Source: Haloterrigena salifodinae (lineage in GTDB: Archaea > Halobacteriota > Halobacteria > Halobacteriales > Natrialbaceae). From it: a DNA stretch of 64,000 nt. Positions within the stretch are counted from its first letter, which is position 1. Every line of letters begins with the position of its first letter. Location: contig NZ_RQWN01000001.1 in NCBI RefSeq assembly GCF_003977755.1, forward strand, positions 822,995 to 886,994, read 5' to 3'. Both the position numbers and the translations under genes were made by a program. The notes under the pieces were generated by a model. It had not been told where the DNA came from and did no database searches. It worked only from the letters and a program-made list of their open reading frames with translations. Positions 8,941 through 16,723 of the stretch are shown in pieces.

Positions 8941-9199
8941 CCATCGCGGCGGGCGAGGAAGTCGAACCAGTCCCCGCCGCGTAACCGCTGCTGTCGGAGT
9001 CCCGTCTCGGTCGCTACGATCTTCTCCGGGTCGCGTCGTCGAGTGCAACTGTCGTCTCTCGCGGTCTCGAGGACCGTGACCGTCGTTCTGCTAGCGCTGC
9101 GTCGAGTTCGTCCGTCGTCTATTCGTTGGGATAGGGGCGTGATCGGCATAAGTCACGAGGTTCAGTCTTCGAAAGCAGGTCTCGGCGGAAGGCACGTCA

Positions 9200-9207
9200 T
9201 TATAAAG
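9200..9207 (+). promoter_or_regulatory. TATA box of cydAB
   Basis: TTATAAAG, centred about 22 bases before ATG 9226. Archaeal transcription starts some 22-27 bases beyond the centre, so the message would begin at or just before 9226. This excludes the in-frame ATG at 9217 as a start and argues for a leaderless cydA transcript. Confidence 0.6.
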
Positions 9208-9225
9208 ACCCGACGTATGATCGTG

Positions 9226-10701
9226 ATGTCTGTCCGGATACCGGTATCAGCGATCGGGGACTCTGCCGCCGATCTCGTAGCCACGATAGCGTTTTTGAGT
9301 CCGGAGTTGGCTAGTCGAATCCAGTTCGGTTGGACGATCACGGTCCACATTCTCTTCGCGTCGCTCTCAATCGGACTTGCACCATTTCTCGTCTACGTTA
9401 CCGTCCAAGAGGTTCGAACGGGCGACCGACGGTACGCGCGCCTCCGGGAGTTTTGGACGAAGGTCTTCGGCGTCGGTTTCGTCATGGGCACCGTTACCGG
9501 CATCCCGATGGGGTTCATGTTCGGGACGAACTTCGGCTCGTTCTCGACGACCGTCGGCGAGCTACTCGGTGGGCCCCTCTCGTTCGAGGTGAAGATGGCG
9601 TTCTTCCTCGAGGCGGTTTCCCTCGGCGTCTTGCTGTTCGGTCGCGAGCGCGTCTCCGACCGGTTCTACGTCCTGTCGTCGGTGCTGGTCGGGGTCGGTG
9701 CGTGGCTGTCGGCATTTTGGGTGCTCGTCGTCAATTCCTGGATGCAGACGCCGCGAGGGTACGAAATCGTAACCGAGGGCGGCACGTCGGTCGCGCGACT
9801 CACCGATCCCGTAGCGGCGTTTTTCAACCCGCGATTTCCGTGGATGTACGTCCACATGCAAAATGCCTCGATCATCGCCGTCACGCTGCTCGTCGCGGGC
9901 GTCGCCGCGTACTTCGTCCGGACGAACCGCGAGAGCGACGCCTGGCGAACGGCCCTCCGACTGGCCGTCGTCGTCCTGCTCGTGACGTCGGCGTTTCAGG
10001 CCGTCCACGGGGACGCATACGGCCGCCACGTGGCCGACACGCAACCTCACAAGTTCGCCGCGATGGAAGCCCACTACGAGACCGGGCAGGCCGATCTTCA
10101 CCTCGTCGCGATCCCGACCGACCCCGAGGCGATCACGGATCCACGGGCGGAGAACCTTTATACCATCAGCATCCCGCACGCGGCCTCGTTCCTCGCCAGC
10201 GGTGGTGATCCGACCGCCGAGGTGACCGGACTCGACGACTTCGAGTTCGAGTCGCCGCCGGTCGCGATCGTGTTCTGGTCGTTCCGTCTGATGGTCGGTC
10301 TCGGGTTCTGGTTCATCGCCCTCGGCGCGTGGGGAACCTACCGGTACTGGCGGGGCGACCTCGCCGAGGCCGATCGCTACCTGCAGGTACTGACGGCGTC
10401 GGCGCCGCTCGGATTCGTGGCGCTGCTCACCGGCTGGTACGTCACCGAGATCGGGCGACAACCCTGGCTCGTACAGGGCGTGTTGAGGACGGCCGAGGGC
10501 GTCTCGCCGTCGCTGACGTCGACCGAAGCGACGCTGACGCTGCTCGGGTTCGTCGTCGGGTACCTCGGCTTGCTCGCCGCGTTCCTGCTCGTCTGCAAGG
10601 GGTTCGTCGACGAGGAACGCGATCGCTGCGGTGTCGGAGACCGCGACGACACCGACGGTACTACCGACGGGCGACCACGCGAGGTGACCGCCGATGACTG
10701 A
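9226..10701 (+). CDS. cydA: cytochrome bd ubiquinol oxidase subunit I
   Basis: 491 residues with about nine membrane helices. Haem ligands are visible by position: His in WTITVHILFA near the N-terminus (high-spin b595), His in PWMYVHMQNAS and Met in FRLMVGLGFW (b558). The quinol-binding loop reads TQPHKFAAMEAHYE and is of the short type; the signature EIGRQPWLVQGVLRT is present. The enzyme oxidises quinol and reduces O2 to water without pumping, useful at low oxygen or under redox stress. Start chosen from the TATA box position. It overlaps cydB by 8 bases. Confidence 0.93.
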   Translation: MSVRIPVSAIGDSAADLVATIAFLSPELASRIQFGWTITVHILFASLSIGLAPFLVYVTVQEVRTGDRRYARLREFWTKVFGVGFVMGTVTGIPMGFMFGTNFGSFSTTVGELLGGPLSFEVKMAFFLEAVSLGVLLFGRERVSDRFYVLSSVLVGVGAWLSAFWVLVVNSWMQTPRGYEIVTEGGTSVARLTDPVAAFFNPRFPWMYVHMQNASIIAVTLLVAGVAAYFVRTNRESDAWRTALRLAVVVLLVTSAFQAVHGDAYGRHVADTQPHKFAAMEAHYETGQADLHLVAIPTDPEAITDPRAENLYTISIPHAASFLASGGDPTAEVTGLDDFEFESPPVAIVFWSFRLMVGLGFWFIALGAWGTYRYWRGDLAEADRYLQVLTASAPLGFVALLTGWYVTEIGRQPWLVQGVLRTAEGVSPSLTSTEATLTLLGFVVGYLGLLAAFLLVCKGFVDEERDRCGVGDRDDTDGTTDGRPREVTADD

Positions 10702-11719
10702 GTCGCTTTCGGCGACCGAACCGGTGCTAGCGGCGACGTCAGCGTACCTCGTCGAGTCGTTACCGGAGCTGTGGTTCGGACTCGTCGTCGCGACGTTCGG
10801 CGTGTACCTCCTGCTCGACGGCTTCGACTTCGGCGTCGGCGTCCTGTTCGCCGAAGCCGACGAGACCGAACGGCGGCAATTCCTCGCCGCGTTCGGGCCG
10901 CTGTGGAAGGCCAACGAAGTCTGGCTCGTCCTGTTCGGGACCGTGCTCTTCGCCGGCTTCCCGGCGGCGTACGCCGCGATCCTGGGGCGGTACTATCTCG
11001 CAGTCTTTGCGCTCCTGCTGGCACTCGGCCTCCGCGGACTGGGTTCGAAATTCCGGGGGGAGCGCGACGACGAGCGATGGGTTCGGTTCTGGGACCGCTG
11101 CTTCGTCGTCGGGAGCGCCGCCGCGCCGTTTCTCCTCGGTGCATTCGCCGCGAGTTGGGCGCTCGGCGAACCGTCCGTAATTGCTGTCGTCCCGCTACTC
11201 GCCGGCGCCGCTACCGTCGCACTCGTGACGGCCCTCGGCGCGGCGTTTCTCTGCGTGAAACTCGAGTCCCCGATTCGCGATCGGCTCGTTCGCCGCGGAC
11301 GTGCGGCGACGGCGGGGTACGTCGCGCTGGGCACGGTGACGCTCGTCGCGTCAGTTATTCGGTATCCCGCGCTCCGGTCGGAAATCCAGTCGGTCCCGAT
11401 GGGCGGACTCTGTATCGGTACGATCGCGTGTGCCGGCATCGCCGTCGCGGCTGCAACCGGAAACCGCTACCGGTGGTTCGCGGTCGCGACGGCCGGGCTT
11501 GCAGTCGCGTTCGCCGCATTCATCGGCGTCCTGCTGTATCCCGCGGTCGATCCCGCGACCGGAACGACGATCGCCGACGCGGTCGCCGCGCCGCTCTCCC
11601 TCAACCTCACGACCGGATTCGCGGTCATCTTCCTCCCGCTCATCGGCACGTACTTCGTCGTTCTGTACTCGCTGTTCGACGATCCGGCGAGCGACAGCGG
11701 CCAGTACCAGCACGGGTAA
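10694..11719 (+). CDS. cydB: cytochrome bd ubiquinol oxidase subunit II
   Basis: 341 residues, about eight to nine membrane helices; hallmarks are LLDGFDFGVG and FGPLWKANEVWLV near the N-terminus. CydB holds the heterodimer together and does not bind haem itself. The start codon lies inside the end of cydA (ATGACTGA overlap), giving a two-gene operon. No small cydX-like ORF is evident behind it; instead a kinase relic follows. Confidence 0.93.
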   Translation: MTESLSATEPVLAATSAYLVESLPELWFGLVVATFGVYLLLDGFDFGVGVLFAEADETERRQFLAAFGPLWKANEVWLVLFGTVLFAGFPAAYAAILGRYYLAVFALLLALGLRGLGSKFRGERDDERWVRFWDRCFVVGSAAAPFLLGAFAASWALGEPSVIAVVPLLAGAATVALVTALGAAFLCVKLESPIRDRLVRRGRAATAGYVALGTVTLVASVIRYPALRSEIQSVPMGGLCIGTIACAGIAVAAATGNRYRWFAVATAGLAVAFAAFIGVLLYPAVDPATGTTIADAVAAPLSLNLTTGFAVIFLPLIGTYFVVLYSLFDDPASDSGQYQHG

Positions 11720-11802
11720 CCGGTCACTCGACCGAATCGACCTCCTCTCGGACACCGGTTACGGCATCGGATGTGGACGTCTGGACTGGCACGAGTGAAC
11801 AG

Positions 11803-12191
11803 ATGCACTTGCTCTCCGAGGAGGGATGCAGTGCGACGAGCGAGATCCGCGAGTTTCTCTCGTTCGCCGTCGACGGCGCCGAACGGATGCGCCGGATGAT
11901 CGAGGGACTGCTCGCGTATTCGCGGGTCGAGACGCGCGGCGAGCCGCTCGAACCGGTCGAACTCGACGAGGTCGTCGAGGACGTCCGCGAGAATCTGCAG
12001 GTCCGACTCGACGAGACCGGCGCCGAACTCTCGGTGGAACACCTTCCGCGCGTGCAGGGCGACGGCAACCAACTGCGACAACTGCTCCAGAACCTCCTGA
12101 GCAACGCGATCAAGTACTCGGGAGAGACGCCGAGCCCGGCGAGGGGTCGACGCTCTCCGTGACGCTCCGGAAAGCGGCGCCTGCGGAGTAG
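11803..12191 (+). pseudogene. histidine kinase relic fused to a partial OsmC 5' end
   Basis: The frame opens with MHLLSEEGCSATSEIREF, which mirrors the first residues of the OsmC gene 480 bases downstream (TVSEEGYSATNEIREF). It then runs straight into the end of a HisKA domain (FAVDGAERMRRMIEGLLAYSRVE) and the N-box of a HATPase (LRQLLQNLLSNAIKYSGE). The phospho-accepting His is missing. After the N-box a deletion and frame change jump to the kinase's last residues, readable in another frame as GEGSTLSVTL just before 12191. The product could not work as a kinase. It lies after cydB and may be read through from that operon. Confidence 0.85.
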
Positions 12192-12268
12192 CTCCGTCAC
12201 GTCGCGACGCGGGGCCGTCCACTGCACCAGTAACGTTTACACCGCCGCCCGTGGACGACCCGAGTGCT

Positions 12269-12664
12269 ATGGCGAAGCAGGTTACCACCGTCTCCGAGGA
12301 GGGTTACAGTGCCACGAACGAAATCCGAGAGTTCGAAACGACTATCGACGCCAACGGGGAGGACGCACCGGACACGCTCGAGGCGCTGCTGGCCGCGTAC
12401 GGCTCCTGTTACGTCCCGGCGCTGCGCGTCGGCGGGCAACAGCGCGACGCGGGCGACCTCGGGACGATCGAGATCGACATCACGGGCGAACTGAACGACG
12501 ACGACAAACTCGAGTCCGTCCAATTCGACGTCCGCGTCGAGGCCGACGTCGACGAGGACACGGGCGAGGAGGTCATCGAGCGCGCCTTCGAACTCTGCAA
12601 GGTCCACGACGCGCTGAAGGACAGCCTCCACGCGGAGACGAGTTTCGAGGGGAACGCGGTCTAG
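12269..12664 (+). CDS. OsmC-family peroxide-reducing protein
   Basis: 131 residues. OsmC/Ohr proteins reduce organic hydroperoxides with two cysteines; here C51-region text is AYGSCYVPALRVGGQQ and the second is FELCKVHDALKDSL, matching the family. Start is ATG 12269; a TATA-like CGTTTACA lies near 12235-12241, about 30 bases upstream. Cytoplasmic, acidic. The first 44 bases after codon 7 share 37 of 44 identical bases with 11812-11855 in the upstream relic, evidence for a local duplication. Confidence 0.88.
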   Translation: MAKQVTTVSEEGYSATNEIREFETTIDANGEDAPDTLEALLAAYGSCYVPALRVGGQQRDAGDLGTIEIDITGELNDDDKLESVQFDVRVEADVDEDTGEEVIERAFELCKVHDALKDSLHAETSFEGNAV

Positions 12665-12885
12665 CGCGGTTCTCGACGGACGGTCCGCGCACGGCTCGCG
12701 TCGAATAGCCGACCGCCGCGGTCTCAGTTCCGCGGGAGTGACTCGTTCGATCGCTCGAACGGTCGCCCCGACCGCTCGAGAAGGGAACCAGTGTCACGTT
12801 CTATACAGTCCATATTTCCGGACCTGACAGTAGCAGCAACTGAACGATCCGAACCACCATACGCCGCGGCGTCGTCGAAACAGGT

Positions 12886-13992
12886 ATGCGACGCCACCGC
12901 GGTCTCGCGGTCGTCTCAGTCGTCGGACTGGTACTCCTGTCGGGCTGTCTGGTCGGCTTCGTCCCGAGCGACGGCGCCGAGGACGCCGGCGGGGACGTCG
13001 ATGGCGACCTCGAGATCCACCACATCGACGTGGGACAGGGCGACTCGACGCTGCTGGTCACGCCCGACGGCGAGACGGTGTTAATTGATACGGGGATCTG
13101 GCAGGCTGACGGGCAGGGTGTCATCGACTACCTCGAGGGCGAGGGCATCGAGCGGATCGATCACCTCGTCACGACCCACGGCCACGCCGACCACATCGGT
13201 GGTCACGCGGCCGTTATCGAGCACTTCGAGGAGCAAGGCGAGGGCGTCGGCGCGGTCTACGACCCCGGCGTTACGTCCACGAGCGCCACGTACGAAGGCT
13301 ACCTCGACGCGATCGAGGAGCACGACGTCAGACTCTTCGAGGTCGTCGCGGGCGATCGATTACCCCTCGAGGACGAGTCGGTCGACGCGACCGTACTGAA
13401 TCCGCCCGATGACGACGGGGGGAGTATCGACGCCTACAGCACCGTTCTCAGCGTCGAGTACGGGGAATTCTCGTATCTGACGACGGGCGATGTCGAGCGC
13501 GGAGCCGAGCAGCGATTGGTCGACGAACGCGGCGACGCCCTCGCGGCCGACGCCTATCAGGCCGGTCACCACGGTTCTTCGACCTCCTCGAGTGCGCCGT
13601 TCCTCGATGCCGTCGACCCCGAAATCGCGGTGATCTCGAGCGCGCTCGACTCCCAGTACGGTCACCCCCACGACGAGGTGCTCGAAGCCTTCGCCGATCG
13701 CGGCGTCGAGACCTACTGGACTGGCGTTCACGGTGACATCGTCCTCGAGACCGACGGCGAGGAGGTCGCGGTGACGCCCGAGACCGAGGGCCCGACTGAT
13801 CCGGCGGCGCTGCTCGAGCGAAAGGAGCAGGCCCAGTCGGCGTCGGAATCGCTGTCGGAGCCGTCGCCCACCCAACCGCCGTCCGAACAATCACCGTCGC
13901 ACGCAGGGCCGTCGATCCAGCCGCAAGCGACACTCGAGCGGCCGCTCGCACCGGTGGTTGATGGTGCCGCACCGCGTATCCCAGCCCGATGA
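12886..13992 (+). CDS. ComEC/Rec2-like MBL-fold hydrolase, lipoprotein
   Basis: 368 residues. A short signal with lipobox LLSGC (Cys21) suggests a lipid-anchored exported protein. The metallo-beta-lactamase domain (about 43-290) has [26 protein letters not shown] (HxHxDH), LTTGDVE and GHHGSSTSSS, the set found in the soluble domain of ComEC competence proteins. Such domains may degrade one DNA strand outside the membrane or act on other phosphodiesters. The last 75 residues are low-complexity Ser/Pro/Glu. It overlaps the DUF3006 gene by ATGA, a pairing that is common for this family. Confidence 0.88.
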   Translation: MRRHRGLAVVSVVGLVLLSGCLVGFVPSDGAEDAGGDVDGDLEIHHIDVGQGDSTLLVTPDGETVLIDTGIWQADGQGVIDYLEGEGIERIDHLVTTHGHADHIGGHAAVIEHFEEQGEGVGAVYDPGVTSTSATYEGYLDAIEEHDVRLFEVVAGDRLPLEDESVDATVLNPPDDDGGSIDAYSTVLSVEYGEFSYLTTGDVERGAEQRLVDERGDALAADAYQAGHHGSSTSSSAPFLDAVDPEIAVISSALDSQYGHPHDEVLEAFADRGVETYWTGVHGDIVLETDGEEVAVTPETEGPTDPAALLERKEQAQSASESLSEPSPTQPPSEQSPSHAGPSIQPQATLERPLAPVVDGAAPRIPAR

Positions 13993-14306
13993 CCGAGCGC
14001 TACACCGCGGTCCTCGATCGGATCGTCGACGGCGAGACGGCCGTACTCCTGCTCGAGGACGACGGGACGGTGGTCGACGAGCGCGTCCTCGATGTAGATC
14101 GGCTGCCCGAGAACGGTCGTCACGAGGGCGCCGTCTTCGACGTCGAACTCGCGGACGACGACAGTCTCGAGGCGGACGATGATGGTCCCGAGACAAACGA
14201 CGATGACCTCGAGACGATGAGCTATCGCCCGTCGCTCGAGCGGGATCGACGGGAAGAGGCTCAGGATCGGTTCGATCGCCTCTCTGAGCGACTCTCCGAC
14301 GAGTAG
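13989..14306 (+). CDS. DUF3006 family protein
   Basis: 105 residues. The N-terminal part, YTAVLDRIVDGETAVLLLEDDG, followed by VVDERVLDVDRLPE, fits DUF3006, a small beta-barrel-like domain usually encoded next to ComEC-like hydrolases. Residues 55-75 are an acidic insertion; the end is a charged helix (ERDRREEAQDRFDRLSERL). Translation is coupled to the upstream gene by an ATGA overlap, so it most likely helps or regulates that hydrolase. Molecular role unknown. Confidence 0.8.
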   Translation: MTERYTAVLDRIVDGETAVLLLEDDGTVVDERVLDVDRLPENGRHEGAVFDVELADDDSLEADDDGPETNDDDLETMSYRPSLERDRREEAQDRFDRLSERLSDE

Positions 14307-14642
14307 CCGAACGCGTGGCTCACGGGGAGTCACGGTGGAGAGATGGAACGAAGGCTGGGGTGAAAACCCCCACTGGTGGTTCGGGATGTGTGGGATGACA
14401 CAGCAGCGGAGTGCCTTCGATGGGGAGAGACGGATGCCGCTGCAGTTGCATCTTCATCGGGTTTGTAAATAGCAGTGACGCCAAAATACATTGGGACCGA
14501 ACGATCTGAACGCGACGATCGCGGCCCGTAACGCGGATCCGTCGTCAGTCGTCGCCCCAGCTGTCTCCCTGATGGGCCGCGAGTCGGCCGTCTCCGTTCG
14601 CCGATGGTCAGGTTCAAGACGTTCCTCGGAGCAGACGCAGCC
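14307..14642. other. intergenic region with a possible relic and a hairpin
   Basis: No firm gene. On the minus strand 14330-14489 reads MYFGVTAIYKPDEDATAAAS and then loses protein character, which could be a small remnant. The plus strand has a perfect GGGGT-GAAA-ACCCC hairpin (around 14357-14370), with a GNRA-type loop, shortly after DUF3006; it may serve as transcript end or be part of a small RNA. The last 40 bases hold the presumed promoter of the carbonic anhydrase gene. Confidence 0.4.
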
Positions 14643-15143
14643 ATGTTACGATCGTTCGACGGAACGGAGCCGCAGGTCGCCGACTCGGCGTACGTCGACG
14701 AGGCCGCGGTCGTCATCGGCGACGTCCTCGTCGAGGCGGAGGCGAGCGTCTGGCCGAACACGACGCTGCGGGGCGATCACGGTCGGATCGTCGTCGGCGA
14801 GGGGGCCAACGTCCAGGACAACGCCGTCCTCCACGAGGACGCCGCACTCGAGTCCTACGCGACGGTCGGCCACAGCGCGATCGTCCACGACGCGACCGTC
14901 GGCGAGCGCGCGCTGGTCGGAATGAACGCGACCGTCCTTGACGGCGCTCGCGTCGGCGAGGGCGCCGTCGTCGCGGCCGGCAGCGTCGTCACCGAGGAAA
15001 CCGAGGTGCCGCCGTCGACGCTCGTCGCCGGCGTGCCCGCCGAGCCGAAAACCGAGATCGACGACCCCCACCTCGAGGCGACGGCCGACCGGTACGTCGA
15101 ACTCTCGCGGCGGTACGCCGAATCATCCGAACGGCTCGACTGA
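14643..15143 (+). CDS. gamma-class carbonic anhydrase-like protein
   Basis: 166 residues folded as a left-handed beta-helix of hexapeptide repeats. Metal-binding histidines are in NVQDNAVLHED, GHSAIVHDATVG; the RGDHGRI turn and GMNATVLDGARVGEG are typical. Gamma carbonic anhydrases interconvert CO2 and bicarbonate as trimers; the acidic loop carrying the proton-shuttle Glu of the Cam type is not obvious, so it is closer to the CamH/YrdA group, whose activity varies. I prefer ATG 14643 over 14604 because the earlier residues are not family-like. Confidence 0.87.
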   Translation: MLRSFDGTEPQVADSAYVDEAAVVIGDVLVEAEASVWPNTTLRGDHGRIVVGEGANVQDNAVLHEDAALESYATVGHSAIVHDATVGERALVGMNATVLDGARVGEGAVVAAGSVVTEETEVPPSTLVAGVPAEPKTEIDDPHLEATADRYVELSRRYAESSERLD

Positions 15144-15180
15144 GCGGATCGGCCTCGAGGACCATCCGTTCAAGCGTCAG

Positions 15181-15354
15181 CTACGAGCTAGTTTTGTTCC
15201 ACCGGTACCGCTCTTCGAGGAGCGTACCCACACCGCAGATGACCACGAAGGTGTTCTTCGTCGTTCGGCCGTCGACGGCGATCCAGCACAATCCGCCGAC
15301 CAGAATCGCGATCCCGACTGCCAACTTGAGACGATGGGCTGTGAGCTGATCCAT
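15181..15354 (-). CDS. small membrane protein, 57 residues
   Basis: Starts MDQLTAHRLKLAVGIAILV. Two short hydrophobic segments (about 11-28 and 35-46) are separated by DGRTTK, giving a hairpin with charged ends. Such two-helix small proteins are frequent in haloarchaea and lack known function. Start ATG 15354 is chosen as it gives the Met before the amphipathic start; a longer version would begin at 15393. Confidence 0.55.
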   Translation of the reverse strand: MDQLTAHRLKLAVGIAILVGGLCWIAVDGRTTKNTFVVICGVGTLLEERYRWNKTSS

Positions 15355-15550
15355 GCCGTGTGCTCTTGATTGACGTGTCTCTCCGCACGTCATAGTTCTA
15401 TCTCCGTACCGAATGCTCGTCTACTGGATGCTCGCCGCGGGCGAGAACACGGACGATGCAGGCGACTAACGGTGTCGTCGGAGGGCCCTCGGCGACTCGA
15501 GCGCGAACCCGATGAAAACGCTGATACAGCCGCCGTCCCAAGCGATAGCT

Positions 15551-16021
15551 ATGAGCGACTCACCGTGGACGGACCGGATCGTCGGCGCCCGAATGACCGT
15601 CGATCAGGAGTTCTCCTCGCGGATCGTCGACTCGCAGTTTTCCAACCAGCAGTGGAGTCTGATCATGACCGCGACGGAGTTCGAGATCGAAGACGCCGAC
15701 GATCCCGACCGTGCGCGGCTCGTCGCCGACACCGAGCAGGTCGAGCAGATCATCCCCGAACTCGAGAACGTCCCCAGCGGCGGCATGGGCGCGATGGGCG
15801 GCCCGGGTGCGGGCGGCGGCAACCAGAACGGTTCGTCGGGCGGCGTCTTCGACTCGATCATGGGCGCGCTCGGGCTGGGCGGCGACGGCGGCGACGACCA
15901 CGCCGAAAAGTTACGCGCGGCCGAGAAGCTCACCCAGGAGTACGCGGAAAAGCTCCAGTCCCACCTCGAGTCGAAGGGACGCTGGCAGTCGGTTCGGAAG
16001 GCCGCGGCCGCGGACGACTAG
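15551..16021 (+). CDS. DUF5799-like haloarchaeal protein
   Basis: 156 residues from ATG 15551. Residues 1-75 form a compact acidic domain (DRIVGARMTVDQEFSSRIVD, SNQQWSLIMTATEFEIE). A Gly/Met/Asn-rich linker (about 80-105, GGMGAMGGPGAGGG) leads to a helical C-terminus with repeated Lys/Glu (AEKLRAAEKLTQEYAEKL). I believe it belongs to the haloarchaeal family DUF5799 but cannot verify it here. Function unknown; no membrane part. Confidence 0.72.
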   Translation: MSDSPWTDRIVGARMTVDQEFSSRIVDSQFSNQQWSLIMTATEFEIEDADDPDRARLVADTEQVEQIIPELENVPSGGMGAMGGPGAGGGNQNGSSGGVFDSIMGALGLGGDGGDDHAEKLRAAEKLTQEYAEKLQSHLESKGRWQSVRKAAAADD

Positions 16022-16068
16022 TGCTGCCGGCGGACTAATCGGACCGATCGAACGAGCTCGCGGCGCAC

Positions 16069-16212
16069 TCAGTCGCCGGCGTGAAAGAGCGTGTACTCGC
16101 TGGTCTCGTAGATGTTGATGAGTTCGTTGATGAGTTCGTCGTAGGACTCGTCGTCGACGCGCAGCGCCTCCAGCCGTTCGATCGTCTCCTCCTCGAGTTC
16201 GACGGATGGCAT
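16069..16212 (-). CDS. small ribbon-helix-helix-like protein, 47 residues
   Basis: Sequence starts MPSVELEEETIERLEALR, a strand then helix, followed by YDELINELINIYE, a second helix. This matches the build of antitoxin/CopG-like ribbon-helix-helix proteins, but there is no basic DNA-contacting strand, and such 45-50 residue proteins are widespread in haloarchaea without assigned role. Start ATG 16212. No toxin-like gene adjoins it. Confidence 0.6.
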   Translation of the reverse strand: MPSVELEEETIERLEALRVDDESYDELINELINIYETSEYTLFHAGD

Positions 16213-16329
16213 ACGAGACGCTTCGACGGCGATCAGCAAAAACGACACGGGGGACGAAACCGGCGCGATCGCCGCCCCGCTGCGATGCAAGCCACAGCAC
16301 CTTTAGGGACAGTTCACTACGGTAGGGGT

Positions 16330-16620
16330 ATGACCGAGGAAGTCGACACGACGACCTTCGAGATCAGCGCCGACGACGGTACCACCGACGAAGTCACGGT
16401 CCCCACCGGACTCCTCGACCTCGTGGCGGAAGGCGACCAGACCGACGCCGAAACGGTCGGCGACGTCACCCTGCTGTCCTTCGCCAGCCGCGCCCACCAC
16501 ATCGTCCACCACGGCGAGGAGTCGGACGAGGAACTCGAGGCCCAGGAGTCACGTATCATGGACCTGTTCGAGGAACGTTTCGGCGTGACCTACGGCGAAG
16601 CGACCGGCCACCAGCACTAA
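16330..16620 (+). CDS. conserved haloarchaeal protein, 96 residues
   Basis: Acidic protein with strands (TTTFEISADDG, EVTVPTGLLDLV) then a helical half (ASRAHHIVHHGEESDEELEAQ, IMDLFEERFG). It ends in GHQH. ATG 16330 lies about 26 bases after a TATA-like CTTTAGGG at 16301-16308, so the start is well supported and the transcript leaderless. I recognise no domain with a known activity. Confidence 0.7.
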   Translation: MTEEVDTTTFEISADDGTTDEVTVPTGLLDLVAEGDQTDAETVGDVTLLSFASRAHHIVHHGEESDEELEAQESRIMDLFEERFGVTYGEATGHQH

Positions 16621-16723
16621 CCGCGACAGACCCACTCGAGTCACCGATCGATCGAAACGGGCTCGAGGCGTTTTTCGAAGACGGATGAACGATCGGTAGC
16701 GCTCCGCTTCTATCGCGCCGTCG

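Noticed and set aside
8922-9149. Minus-strand frame ending [19 protein letters not shown]
   Set aside because: Its end looks slightly protein-like, but it overlaps the hydrolase gene end, has no ribosome or TATA signal and no family match I can name.
12886-13992. Complete competence protein ComEC
   Set aside because: Only the soluble hydrolase domain and a lipobox are present; the large membrane part is missing.
14330-14489. End of an insertion sequence
   Set aside because: The short reading MYFGVTAIYKPDEDATAAAS looked like a mobile-gene remnant, but I found no terminal repeats or transposase motifs.
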